Assembly: GCA_905221605.1 (NCBI GenBank)
Contig: CAJNDS010002493.1
Span: 170,001 to 230,000, forward strand
Length of the DNA stretch: 60,000 bases
Source: Symbiodinium natans
Lineage: Eukaryota; Sar; Dinophyceae; Suessiales; Symbiodiniaceae
Direction of reading: 5' to 3'
In this document: positions 49,047 to 59,164 of the stretch, piece after piece
Numbering within the stretch: the stretch's first letter is position 1
Layout of the letters: the number at the start of each line of letters is the position of its first letter
Made by a program: the position numbers and the translations under genes
Notes under the pieces: model-generated
Seen by the model: only the letters and a program-made list of their open reading frames with translations
What the model was told of the DNA's origin: nothing
Databases searched by the model: none

Positions 49047-49639
49047 GAATACTGGGGTAGACTTTTTGGGGGTGAGGGGTGGGGGAGGAGGGGGAGAGGA
49101 TTCGTGAGATTCCGATGCAAGTTAGACTTCTGTGGATTCCATCGGCACACCCTAAACACGAAACCCTAAACCCTAAACCCGAAACCCTAAACCCTAAACC
49201 CTACACCCCAGCTCAAGAAAGGGAGCCAGCGGCCGACAGAAGCTTCAGGGGTTTGGGGCCTTCATGGGACACTCCAATCTTTCACCTGCCAGGCCAAAAG
49301 TAACCCGAAACCCTAAACCCTAAACCCTCTCAACCCCAAAAAGCCCTGAACCTCACGGCTCCCCCCTTGAAAAACAGCAAGTTTCGGCGTAGGGTTCTTG
49401 AAGCATCAAGTCCCAAGCACTGGTCCCGAAACCTCCGACATCCCTGCGAATCCGCTGAGGCTCAGGCTTCGAGTTTGAGGGGAACACCCACCAACGGTTT
49501 GAGGGATGTGGGATTTTGTGGCTTCAGGGCTTAGGGTTTAAGGTCTTTAGGGTCTTGGGGTCTTGAGGGTCTTGAGGGCCTTTAGGGTCTTTAGGGTCTT
49601 TCGGGTCGTTAGGGTCTGGGAGGTCAGAGGGTTTACACA

Positions 49640-49745
49640 CTCCTTCCCCCCCACCGAGCCCTGTGCTGCTGAACCGTGGAGCTGCGACTGCAGCAAGCAG
49701 CGGAGGACTGCCTCCTGGGTCTGTGAGCTTGAGTGAATGAACGAA
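49640..49745 (-). CDS. candidate exon
   Basis: Reads TQEAVLRCLLQSQLHGSAAQ with a possible TCG/GTGGGG donor. Linkage unresolved. Confidence 0.42.
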
Positions 49746-49892
49746 GGAAGCAATGAATTGAATAAGCACATGAGTCAACGAATATGTATGCACATCTCTT
49801 TAAGTATACGTGTATATATATATATATACGTATATGTACATATACTTGCAAGTATGTTTAGCTCTAGGTAGCACAAATAGCATTAAGAACAA

Positions 49893-49993
49893 TCACGGGG
49901 CAAAGGACTTTAAGGACCTGGGGTTGAAAAGCTTCAGGAGCCAGCGTTCTAGGGCCTTTTTGGAGGTTTGGAGGCTAAGTGTCGGCGCTTCAA
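49893..49993 (-). CDS. gene C, possible terminal exon
   Basis: GCCTCAG acceptor with a pyrimidine-rich lead. Reads [20 protein letters not shown] then [12 protein letters not shown] and TGA. Joins 50132-50304 in phase. A donor inside (CCCAG/GTCCTT) is an alternative. Confidence 0.65.
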
Positions 49994-52900
49994 CTGAGGC
50001 AGGCTTCGCGCGCCTCCCAGCCCCCTCCCCTTAGTACCTCACCCCGGCACTCCCTACTTAAATCCGGGGGATCCAAGAGGATGCAGAAACCTGAACATTT
50101 GGCCTCCGTGAGCGGCTTCCCTAGACCCTACCCAAAGAGCCCATTTCCCTGACTTTAACAGACTTGTGGATTGTAACAACAGAAATAGGTGAGCAAGACA
50201 TTGCTGTGCCCCAAGCCGGCCGCGCGAAGCGTGTGTTCCCAAAAGCACCAATTACAAAAGGACTCATCGGCTTGACCCGCCCGAAACCCTTGGAGAGCCA
50301 CTGACTCTGCACCCCTAAGCCCTAACCCTTAAACCCTAAACCCTGAACCCTAAACCCTAAACCCTCTCATGGTCGACAGCCCCTCCGAAAATCTCCGGAA
50401 ACACCAGACTTGAACTCAAGGCACGGATGGGGGCTTTACAGCGGCAAGTTCCGTCGCTTTCCTAGCGCCAAAACAAAGCTTTCGCGACTTTGGGTTTGTG
50501 AGGGCTTTGGGGTGTCAGGTAACCCTAAACCCTAAACGCTAAAACCCCAAAGGCTATAACTCCAAGACCGAACCAGCCACCCACCGGACCGCCGCCAAGT
50601 GGCCAGGGAGCTTGGAAGCAGCTGCTCCCACCCACTCGGCTCGTGAAGGGCCTGGGGTGAAGGTTGGCTCCTAGATAGGGGTTGCAGGGTTTCAGGGTTT
50701 AGAATTGAGTTTTTTCGAGCTTTTTGGGATGTTTAGGGTTTTTGGGTGGTTTGGGCTGTTTTGTTTTTTTTGGTTTAGGGTTTGGGGTTTAGGGTACTCA
50801 GACTTATGTTTATGGTTTGTATGTATTTGTATGGTTATATACAGCACTTCCTTCAGAACCCGAGAAGCACTGCATACATCTAAATATACATATACATGCA
50901 TATATATATATATATATTGCTTGTGTTTTCCACTCATTACATGAATATGTGTATATAGATATAGATGTAGATATAGATATAGGTATAGATATAGATGTAG
51001 GTATAGATATAGATATAGATATAGATATAGATATAGATATAGATAAAGATATGGATATGGATATAGATATAGATATAGATATAGACATAGATATAGATAT
51101 AGATATAGATATAAATATAGATATAGACATAGATATACATACATACATACATACATACATACATACATACATACATACATACATACATACATACATACAT
51201 ACACAAATATATGTGTGTGTATACTTATTTTGTTGCATGTGTGTGTTATAGTTTGTATTAGCAGGAAATTCTCTGACTTAAGGTTCAAAGTTCATTGTTG
51301 GATACCCTAAATGTAGTAGAAGAGGTCACATGTCTTTCGGAGGGGCCCAGGTGAGGAGACAACTGGTTATACCACCGTGGGGTTCAGTGCTTCGGGAATT
51401 CCAAGATTAAGACGTGTGCATTTTGGCTTGGCTCGCATGAAACAGGAGCAGCACCCTTAAGCCAGGAGCCCTAAACTGGCTGGTTTTTAGTAGGGAATGA
51501 GGGAATGAAGTACCTTATATAATCCCTTAAACGGGCCTATATAGGATTCCCTCATTCCCTTCTAAGAACCAGGGAGTAAAGCGCGCCTCCAGGGCGAACA
51601 CGAAAGCGTCCTCCACACGGTCCTGCAATGGGCACCGGGAGCGAGAAGGCCAGCACTTGGAGGTGGGACAGCGTAGGAAATAGGGTTTAGATTTAGGGCT
51701 TAGGGTTTTGGGTTTTGGGTTTAGGGTTTAGGGTTTAGGGCACCAGAAGGACTCCAGGTCCAGGGTGCGTGGCGTCGGCCGACTGGGGCTTTGAAAGGCG
51801 GAGATGCAGCTGAAGAGAATCAAGAGGTCAGAGCATCCGAGGTTCAGGACGTCACTGAGTCACGACAAGGATGGGCGCGCTTGAATCTGTGACAACGTCT
51901 GGGGTCCAAGGTTTACGGTTCACAGCAAACTGCAAAAAAGTTGGAACAGCCCTGTCCCCATACCCCGAAAGGTGTGGGGGGGGGGGAATCTCTGCCCTAA
52001 CAAAGGGAATCTCGGCTCCAATCATCCTGAAACCATGTTCCAGCTTTCTGGAGTTTACTGTAGGGTTTCCGAAGCTGCCCCAAGAATGAACGCCAGCAAA
52101 AGGCCGCGCGCTCCTTCCGGATGTAGGCTTCCAAAACAGCATGGCGCGCGGCAGCCAGCAAAGCGGCTGGGGCCTCCATACCACGAGGGGGCTTTTTTGA
52201 AAACAGGTGTCCACGTGGAGGGGACTTCTTCAAATCTTTTCGAAAATCAGTGTCCTTGTAGACTTACAGAAACAAATCCGACCCGCAAGACCCGAGCTTT
52301 GCGCAAGGGGGGGGTGACACCCCAAAACCCCAAAGCCCCCTAGCTCCAGGGCTTCAGGGCATGTTTCAGGGGACTGCGGCTCTCGGGCTTCGTGTTCTGG
52401 GAGCTCAAGCTTCGGGGTTAAGAGGGCTTAGGGTTGCAGAACATCAATATTAGGCATGTGAGGCTCCAGGTTTTAGGTCTAGGGTTGAGAATCTTCTTCG
52501 GAAGAGAACGGGGCGTGATGTTGCGGGACCTTGGGGCTCTAGGGGCGTAAGGTTTAGGTGGGGCTAGTGGGGGCCTTTTGCCTTCGGCTTCGAGCAACCC
52601 AGGACCCCCAAGTGAGAAGCGGCCCCACTTAGAGGTTCATGGCTAGTTTCAAGTAAGGCAATAAGTATGGCAACTTGGGATGTTCCCCCTTATACTAACT
52701 AACAGTCCTTAATTGGGATTACAGAACCCCCTATGAAAAGTCCCTATCAAGGACTGTCATAGTACAACGTGGACCATCCCAAGCTATAAGTACTGGCAAC
52801 ATATAACCGTGTTTGTAGCTAACCCCTAAACCCTAAACCCTAAACTGTTAACCCTACTTGTAACTAACTGTGAATCTCCAAGTACAGCCTGAAACGGATC

Positions 52901-55900
52901 CACGCCTCCTGGCGCTCGTGGCGGAGCAGATCCTCAGCAGACAACCAGACAGTTCCGTGTTTGGAGAATTCGACACCCTAAACCCCAACCCTAAACCCTA
53001 AACCCTAAACCCTAAACCCTAAACCCTAAACCCTAAACCCTAAACCCTAAACCCTAACCCTAAACCCTAAACCCTAAACCCTAAACCCTGAACCCTGAAC
53101 CCTGAACCCTGAACCCAAAACCTGAGAAGTTGGGCTTCGGGACAAGTGTCGGTGATGGAAATGCGGGGTTTGCGTCCCCCATCCCAGATCTGACATCTCG
53201 CAACACCCCTACAGGTAGGCGAGCCTTATTATACTAACTAGGGAATCATCAGACGTGTAACCACATTCAGGGCCCTTATACCCCTACTTCTAACTAGGGG
53301 CCGAGAGATCAACTCGAGGCTACACAAGAAGTTCCCGAAGCATCAGCTTCCTTCGTACTGTATCAGGAAAGTTCGGGTCCGAACTACATGCTTTCTTCTG
53401 TGTAACGCAGTTTGTTGCAGACCCTGAAAAAACAAACTTGAACCCTAAACCCTAAACCCTAAACCCTAAACCCTAAACCCTAAACCCTAAACCCTAAACC
53501 CTAAACCCTAAACCCTAAACCCTAAACCCTAAACCCTAAACCCTAAACCCTAAACCCTAAACCCAAGCCGAGGTCTGCACCGCTGCCCTCTCGACCTCAC
53601 CCTCCTGCGCCAGGGCGCTGACACGCCGCAGCGCCTCGCGAGCTGGAGCTGGGGTTTAGGGTTTAGGGTTTAGGGTTTAGGGTTCAGGGTTTAGGGTTCA
53701 GGGTTTAGAGTTTAGGGTTTAGGGTTTAGGGTTCAGGCTTTAGGGTTTAGGGTTTAGGGTTCAGGGTTCAGGGTTCAGGGTTTCAGGGCTCTCTATGGAG
53801 CTGTCCCCCTACTGGACTTCCCTAAAGCCCATGATCCGTCGTACCGGAAGAGCTTCCCGCGAAAAGAGGTGCCACATCAAAGGGATCAAAGGGTTTAGGG
53901 TTCAGGGTTTAGGGTTCAGGGTTTGTTGGTGTCATTGGGCTGCTTGTCGACACTAAACGCCTGAACCCCTGAACCCCTAAGTCCCTAAACCCTCAATTTG
54001 GGCCTTAAGGTCAACCTCGACACCCTAAACCCTGAACCGCAAATACCCTAAACCCTAAACCCTTTAGGGTTTAGGGTTTAAGGGCAGGGTTTCCGCCGAG
54101 ACACCTAGATGCCCAAAACCCGTACTCGAGTCGCGGGGTGTCCACACCAACAGGCATTAAGCCCTAAAACCCTGAACCCTGGTGAACTCTCAATCCGAAT
54201 GGGCTCAGGGCTTGGGATTTTCTTGAATGCGGGTGGTACTCGAGCGGCACTGTCGGACTTTGAAAATTCAGTGAGAACCCAATACCCCTTAACTCTGGAA
54301 CTTCGACTCTTTAGTCTTCATAAAGAGGCAAAATGATTCTCAACAATGACCCAGTTCTGAACTCAGCAAGTTCCTCAACTAAGGGGTATTGCAACAATTA
54401 AAAATGATCGTTCTTGTTCCTTGTTGGATTTAAGTATTCATAAAAAATGTACAATGATGTTCAACAATGACCCAGTGCTGAGTTCCTCAACTAAGGGGTA
54501 TTGCATCGGCTCTCAGAGAATGTGACAAAGCCCTTCCTGCGGTGGCTGTGGCATGGCTGTGCTTTGGCAGCGAACTGTGGTGGCTGTGCTTTGGCAGCAA
54601 ACTGCAGCCTTTTGCCTGCTCTCCCGGGTGAGGATGAAGGGTTCGGATTTGTATTTTAGGGCTTAGGGTCTCGAAGATATATTCTTGCCCGGTACCCATG
54701 TCCAGACATGGGGTCGCAGAAGAAACTATAAATCACCCGCACTTGGAGAACAGACATGGTTCAGTCTCCTCAAAGCAACCGGTGTGTCCAGCAAGCTTGA
54801 TGAGTGAGACCACCGGCTTCTTCAAAAACAACCCTAAACCCTATGGCTTACACTCTAAATCCTAAAGCCTGAACCCTGAACCCTAAATCCTAAACCCTGA
54901 ACCCAAAACCCGAAAAAAGATGTTTAGGGGCGAGAAGCCTTGGGCGTGCTGCAGCAGTTTACTTCTTGAGAGGGCTGCGCACGAAGCATACTTCTCCAGG
55001 GAGCCCAACGCGCCGCACATCAATTCAGGTCTTTTTTGGGTTTGGGGTTTAGGGTTTAGGGTTTAGGGTTTAGGGTTTAGGGTTTAGGGTTTAGGGTTTA
55101 GGGTTTAGGGTTTAGGGTTTAGGGTTAGGGTCTAGGGTTTCCGGGTTGAGGATTTAGGGTTCAGGGTTTCGAGCTTCGGGTTTAGGGAGGAATACACCTT
55201 AAATGCCGTGCCGCTAACTATACGAGCTGGGTACATGTTGGGCTCTCTGGGTCATGATGAGAGCAGCGCTGCCGTGTTCACCAACGTGCACCCCTAAAAC
55301 CCTACCTAAAACGATTTGCACGCCTTTGGGGACGCAACTGAGTTATATTTCCAAAAGCAAGTCGTAGCAGCTGATATGCAGTACTTTCATGCTGATGTGG
55401 ACATGTGGTGCCGTGTTGTGAAGGGTAGGCGTTGGATCGGGAGCCTAGCCTAAGAGCGCCTGTCAGAAAGACCATCTACCCCGTCCTCGGTTTGGGGTTT
55501 AGGGTTTAGGGCTTCGGGTTTAGGGTTTTGGATTTAGGGTGTAGGGTTTAGGGTTTAGAGTTTAGAGGCCAAACGAGCGACGCAATGCCGTGCTCCTTGC
55601 CCTACAGCAGCAATTCCAGTCCAACCAACTCCACTGTACCGAACCCTAAACCCGAAACCCGAAACCCGAAACCCTAACCCTAAACCCTATAAACCCCATA
55701 CCCTAAACCCTAAACCCCAAACTCCACCCTCTGCTGAGGATGTCCAACACGACACGCTGCCTCACGCAGGCACAAGCTTGGCCTCTTAAGCCAAGGATTG
55801 AAACTTGAAACAGACTGTGGTATGTGGAGGGTCTTACGATGGGAAGGTGGCAACCCCCAAGCAGTTCACACATGGTTTGCTTCTACGGGCTTGCGGCTTT

Positions 55901-56963
55901 GCTCGCGATTCTTCGATCTGCTATACAACTGCAACTGCCTCGTCCTTCCCTGCCCTTCCGATGGCACCGTTTCCGGTATACCCAGCCCACTACGATGCAC
56001 TAAAATGGCAGTGTCTGCATCATCCGGCTCGGCGGGCAACGGCTGCTTTTGGGTGTTAAAAGGTCACGCGGGGGCGGGGGGGAGTCGCAGGCACGTATCC
56101 ACCTGAGCCGGGTGCTGACAGGAAGAGAAAAGCGAACGAAGGCTGCTGGACGAAGTCCTTCAGCAGCATCGGAGGCAGAGTGACTTCCTGAGGAGCAGGG
56201 CCCTCCCATACGAAGCGGACGCTTCCGACAACAAGAGGCGGAGAGGCGAGGCTCTGAATGCTGCAAACAAGTTCTAACAACTTGCCCAGAAAGCCAGATA
56301 CTCCCTGATTTGGAAGTATACCTTTTCATCATGGGTACTTCGTGTGAGTTCTACGACTGCCGACTACAAACGATTGTTCACAACACATAGGGCTTTTCCG
56401 GCTCGTGCTGGGTGGGGTCGGAATTGTTCGGAGATTCGCAGCGCAAAGGGTTCGTGCTCGGTTTTGAATGCAGTGTTTGGAAACATCTTCGAAACTGTTG
56501 CCCTCTCCGGTCCCTAGAACAACCAACAGAAACCACAACGACTTAAACATCACAATGACCCAAACACCCAAAACACCCAAGGCACCCCAGGCACCCCAAA
56601 CACCAAAAGCACCCAAAACACCAAAAGCAAAGAAACACCCCCATCCCAATTGAAAAGAAGATGATCAGAAAATGTCTTCTAACAAGCTCGTGCTCAGGCC
56701 ATACAAAGCCAAAAGAAGTCAAGACACCCTACACACCCCCTAAACCCCAATTACACCCAGAACCCTCAACCCTCAACCCTCAACCCTCAACCCTAACCCT
56801 AAACCCTAAACCCTAAACCCTAAACCCTGAACCCTGAACCCTAACTACACCCTACAATACACTGCACAGAGAGCCCTCCAGGGACGCTGCAACGGCATGT
56901 TTCACAATCTCCCCAGACCACGCATCGAAGTCGTACTTCGAGTAGCCCTCGAGAATGGTTGGC
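49893..56963 (-). CDS. gene C: multi-exon gene(s), product not recognised
   Basis: A run of minus-strand exons with matching phases: 56863-56963, 56103-56273, 55887-55999, 55575-55601, 55320-55391, 54946-54993, 54737-54819, and separately 50590-50651, 50132-50304, 49893-49993. The stop after 52564-52627 suggests two genes may be present. Further coding-like segments continue upstream to about 59.2 kb. No domain recognised. Confidence 0.55.
50132..50304 (-). CDS. gene C exon (173 nt)
   Basis: Reads [20 protein letters not shown] then [20 protein letters not shown] and [25 protein letters not shown] acceptor and TTGG/GTAGGG donor. 57 codons with the phase of both neighbours. Confidence 0.78.
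50590..50651 (-). CDS. gene C exon
   Basis: Reads [27 protein letters not shown] acceptor and GCG/GTCCGG donor. Confidence 0.75.
50896..51210 (+). repeat. TA, ATAGAT and ATAC microsatellites
   Basis: (TA)n at 50896-50918, then about 29 ATAGAT hexamers with ATAGGT/ATGGAT/ATAGAC variants (50948-51128), then about 17 ATAC tetramers (51135-51204). ORFs reading DIDIDI, YIYIYI or MYVCMYVC are artefacts. Confidence 0.97.
51489..51566. mobile_element. family 7 element copy 2
   Basis: agtagggaatgagggaatga ... gattccctcattccctt inverse ends. The interior differs completely from copy 1, apart from similar length. Confidence 0.7.
51587..51622 (-). CDS. candidate exon (36 nt)
   Basis: Reads [12 protein letters not shown], phase 0 both ends. 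CATTGCAG acceptor and a GC donor (GAG/GCGCGC). Confidence 0.6.
51735..51785 (-). CDS. candidate exon
   Basis: Reads [14 protein letters not shown] before a CTG/GTGCCC donor that runs into a C-strand telomere-like tract. Confidence 0.45.
   Translation of the reverse strand, partial: QSADATHPGPGVLLVP
52027..52173 (-). CDS. candidate exon (147 nt)
   Basis: Reads [20 protein letters not shown] then [26 protein letters not shown] acceptor and a GA donor (CAG/GATGAT). Two shifted frames are open too but less protein-like. Confidence 0.58.
52564..52627 (-). CDS. candidate terminal exon next to an element-intron
   Basis: Reads [20 protein letters not shown] and TAG. Its acceptor CTCTAAG is the end of the family 1 element 52628-52888. 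Phase fits exon 52889-52932. Confidence 0.6.
52628..52888 (-). mobile_element. family 1 element acting as a GC-AG intron
   Basis: On the minus strand it starts GCTGTACTTGGAG and ends CATGAACCTCTAAG, with the family 1 terminal repeats at its two ends and two in-phase exons abutting. It contains a nested family 2 element (52677-52790) and CCCTAAA units. Confidence 0.75.
52677..52790. mobile_element. family 2 element nested in family 1
   Basis: gggatgttcccccttatactaac.aacagtccttaa ... aaggactgtcatagtacaacgtggaccatccc inverse ends. Relative at 12304-12396. Confidence 0.75.
52889..52932 (-). CDS. candidate exon (44 nt)
   Basis: Reads [21 protein letters not shown] acceptor. The CAG end is followed by the GC donor of the element-intron. 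Confidence 0.65.
52985..53115 (-). repeat. CCCTAAA array
   Basis: About 18 units, passing into CCCTGAA at the right end. Confidence 0.95.
53437..53566 (-). repeat. CCCTAAA array
   Basis: About 18 perfect units adjoining the donor side of exon 53570-53650. The longest perfect C-strand array in the window. Confidence 0.97.
53570..53650 (-). CDS. candidate exon, donor in telomere repeat
   Basis: Reads [20 protein letters not shown] then AVQTSAW. The donor is TGG/GTTTAG at the array. C-rich left, G-rich right (53651-53790). Confidence 0.62.
53800..53870 (-). CDS. weak candidate exon
   Basis: Minus frame [17 protein letters not shown]; the plus strand is also open. No clear borders. Confidence 0.28.
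54277..54512. repeat. duplicated family 3 element
   Basis: caatacccc ttaactctgg ... ctcaactaaggggtattg (54277-54396). The right part 'cataaa.a.gtacaatgat.tcaacaatgacccagt.ctga...ctcaactaaggggtattgca' is repeated at 54429-54508. Confidence 0.7.
54490..54625 (-). CDS. candidate exon with internal repeat
   Basis: Reads [20 protein letters not shown] then [14 protein letters not shown]. The FAAKAQP peptide is duplicated from a 27-bp tandem repeat. A shifted frame is open as well. Confidence 0.5.
54737..54819 (-). CDS. gene C exon
   Basis: Reads [20 protein letters not shown] then PCLFSKC. TTTGAAG acceptor after a T-run. GCGG/GTGATT donor. Confidence 0.72.
54946..54993 (-). CDS. gene C exon
   Basis: Reads [22 protein letters not shown] acceptor and a GC donor (CAC/GCCCAA). 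The frame is open on both sides ([12 protein letters not shown] before, AQGFSP after). Confidence 0.65.
55320..55391 (-). CDS. gene C exon
   Basis: Reads [20 protein letters not shown] then PQRR. ACATCAG acceptor and a GC donor (CGT/GCAAAT). A plus-strand frame over the same bases is a shadow. Confidence 0.65.
55575..55601 (-). CDS. gene C exon (27 nt)
   Basis: Reads [16 protein letters not shown] acceptor with pyrimidine-rich lead and CTC/GTTTGG donor. Very short. Confidence 0.5.
55887..55999 (-). CDS. gene C exon
   Basis: Reads [20 protein letters not shown] then [17 protein letters not shown], hydrophilic. CATTTTAG acceptor and CCC/GTAGAA donor, both canonical. Confidence 0.75.
56103..56273 (-). 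CDS. gene C exon (171 nt)
   Basis: Reads [20 protein letters not shown] then [20 protein letters not shown] and [23 protein letters not shown] acceptor and TCAG/GTGGAT donor. The beta-rich look could be a folded domain, but none is recognised. Confidence 0.75.
56863..56963 (-). CDS. gene C exon
   Basis: Reads [20 protein letters not shown] then [20 protein letters not shown] acceptor and TGCA/GTGTAT donor. Confidence 0.72.
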
Positions 56964-57077
56964 CTCAGGGGTTTAGGGTTTGGGGTTTAGGGTTTAGGGT
57001 TTAGGGTTTGGGGTTTCGGGTTTAGGGTTTAGGGTTTTGGGTTTAAAGGTTTGGGGTTTAGGGTTTAGGGCCTATGA

Positions 57078-57130
57078 GGCCTTTCAGAGCGGAGCCCAGG
57101 CCTTCTGAATTCTTGCGGTTTCGAAGTCTG
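57078..57130 (-). CDS. candidate exon
   Basis: Reads NSEGLGSALKGLIGP after CCGCAAG. Donor unclear. Confidence 0.42.
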
Positions 57131-57174
57131 GGCTTGGGGTTTGGGGTTTAGGGCTTAGGGTTTTTGAAGGGTTT

Positions 57175-57312
57175 AGGGTTTAGGGTTTAGGGTTTAGGGT
57201 TTAGGGTTTAGGGTTTGGGGTTTAGGGTTTAGGGTTTAGGGTTTAGGGTTTAGGGTTTAGGGTTTAGGGTTTGGGTTTAGGGTTTAAGGTTTAGGGTTTA
57301 GGGTTTAGGGTC
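57175..57312 (+). repeat. TTTAGGG array
   Basis: About 19 units with a few TTTGGGG. Confidence 0.94.
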
Positions 57313-57684
57313 CGGGGAAGAGTGTTTAGGGTTTACTTGGGGGCTTTGACAGGGCTACAGCGTACAACGAGCAGAGCTAGAAACCCCAACCCTTAAAACT
57401 TAAAACCTTAAAACCTTAACCCTCCCCCCGGCGGAAGTCCCCAAAAAAACGACAAGCTCTTTCAGACAAAAACCCGGAAGACCCTAACATCCTTCAACTT
57501 CTCAGGCTCTGATTTGCCAGTTTGCAGCTTCGGGGTTCAGGGCTTACGGGGTATACAGAGGTTTAGGGCTTGTGGGGCTTTGGGGTTGTCTAGGTTTGGG
57601 GTGCAAGGGAGAAGCCCCTGAAAGAGCTGTAGCTTGGAGGGCTTTTAGGGCTTTGGGGTTTAGGGTGGGTTTAGGACTGTTGCC

Positions 57685-57795
57685 TGATGGGATCTTGGCA
57701 TTCATGCGGTTGCTCAGGCTGCCGCTCCACAGCCGCACCATAATCGTGCAACGGCGAGCCTCAGTGGACCGGGTGGAGTTGAGTTTTGAGGCTTC
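57685..57795 (-). CDS. candidate exon
   Basis: Reads NSTRSTEARRCTIMVRLWSG then SLSNRMNAKIPS, with a possible GC donor (TCAG/GCAACA). Upstream neighbour of gene C. Confidence 0.55.
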
Positions 57796-58051
57796 ATAAG
57801 GGTTTGGGGTCCAAAACCAAGCTCCAAACTCTCATACCTCCTAAACCCGGCCTAATTCAGGATTGAGGGCTTTGGGCCATTATGGACTCAGGGCTCGCGG
57901 GGCTTGCGCTGCTGAGGCGGGTGGGTAAGGGCCCAAGGGCCTCTAGGGCTTAAAGTTTATGCGAACTGTCATGGGCTTAAGGGGATGTTTTGAAGGAACC
58001 CTAACCCCAGAACCTCAAACACCAAACCCTAAACCCCAAACCCCCGCAACC

Positions 58052-58175
58052 CTACTTGGAGGTTCATGGGTTGTTAGAACTAGGGTTAGAAGTACACTTA
58101 TTAGGGTTATGAGTATAGGAAACATACTATTAACTACTATTAACCCTGCTTCTAACTACCCATAACCTCCAAGTA
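58052..58175. mobile_element. family 1 element, best-preserved copy
   Basis: ctacttggaggttcatgggttgttagaa ... ttctaactacccataacctccaagtag: long inverse ends with few mismatches. On the minus strand it starts GTCTACTTGG and ends CAAGTAG, i.e. intron-like GT...AG borders. Confidence 0.78.
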
Positions 58176-58334
58176 GACCCTGAACCCTAGACCCTAGACC
58201 CCAAACCCTAAACCCCTAAACCTGAACCCCAAACCCTGAAGCCTAAACCCTAATCTTCGAACCCGAGCACCGAGCTTTGAACCTCGAAACCACGCCAACC
58301 CATTTAGGGTTTTGGGTTTTAGGGTTTAGGGAAA

Positions 58335-58440
58335 CACTGAACCTGCAGTCTCAAGGCAGCAGAGGTGCTGAACAGGCGCCAAGCCGGATTCAGGAAGACC
58401 TGGTCCAGCAAAATCTTGCTCGGTGGGTACTAGCCCCCAT
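58335..58440 (-). CDS. candidate exon
   Basis: Reads EQDFAGPGLPESGLAPVQHL then CCLETA. A plus frame with a GTGGGT donor-like site is also open, so strand is favoured by context only. Confidence 0.45.
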
Positions 58441-58845
58441 CAATGTGAGCCAGCCATGCTCCCCTTCTCTGGGCCTCCACGTGTAAACCAAATTCACACG
58501 CAGCATCCTAACCTGTAGCCCCGAGAAAAGCTCCTACAACCCCAACCCTGAACCCTAAACCCCCAAGAACCGTAAACCCCAGCCCACTCTGAACCCTGAA
58601 GCCACAAACCCTCAACCCCCCCCCCGCTAATCCCCAACCCCAAACCCTCAACCCCATAACCCTACCCCAGCCCTAAACCCCCAAATGCTAAACCACCTAC
58701 GCCCTAAGCACTGAAACCCAAACCCCATTAGTAAGGAACATGCCTGGGATCACAATAAGGATCCTTGTATATACTGTTAAGATATCTGCCTTAATTAAGG
58801 GATATTGTCCTCTTTGGGAACCCTAAAACCCAAACCACACACCCC

Positions 58846-59030
58846 CACTTGGAGGTTCATGGGTAGTTACAAGTAGGAATATACCCATGGCAACTGTACT
58901 TATTACCCTACTTAGGGTCCTGTCCTTACAACCCTCCTGATACCTAAACCCTAAACCCTGAACCCTAAACTCTGAACCCTTTTTAGGGTTCTTAGAACCC
59001 TGCGTAGAATTACCCAAGAACCTCCAAGCA
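58846..59030. mobile_element. family 1 element with telomere-like interior
   Basis: cacttggaggttcatgggtagttacaag ... gtagaattacccaagaacctccaagca inverse ends. A CCCTAAA tract (58936-58976) lies inside. Minus-strand borders read GTTGCTTGG...CCAAG, again intron-like. Confidence 0.72.
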
Positions 59031-59034
59031 ACCC

Positions 59035-59090
59035 CCCCTGCTCCGAACTCGAAACCTTGCTTCAACATAACCAAGGAATAAAAGCTCAAT
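59035..59090 (-). CDS. candidate exon at element border
   Basis: Reads LVMLKQGFEFGAG and ends where the family 1 element 58846-59030 begins. Confidence 0.42.
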
Positions 59091-59164
59091 CTTTACTATT
59101 CCTAAATAAGGAAGCCCAAAAAGCAACCAAGGAATCAAAGTTCAATCTTTACTATTCCTACAGA

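Noticed and set aside
50125-50304. Plus-strand ORF ending [20 protein letters not shown]
   Set aside because: The minus frame ([20 protein letters not shown]) is longer, joins exons on both sides in phase and has better splice sites.
50692-51288. Long ORFs reading [20 protein letters not shown]
   Set aside because: Microsatellite translations (ATAGAT and ATAC units), open in many frames on both strands.
55805-56059. Plus-strand 84-codon ORF ([20 protein letters not shown])
   Set aside because: It overlaps minus exon 55887-55999, which has both canonical splice sites and correct phase with 56103-56273.
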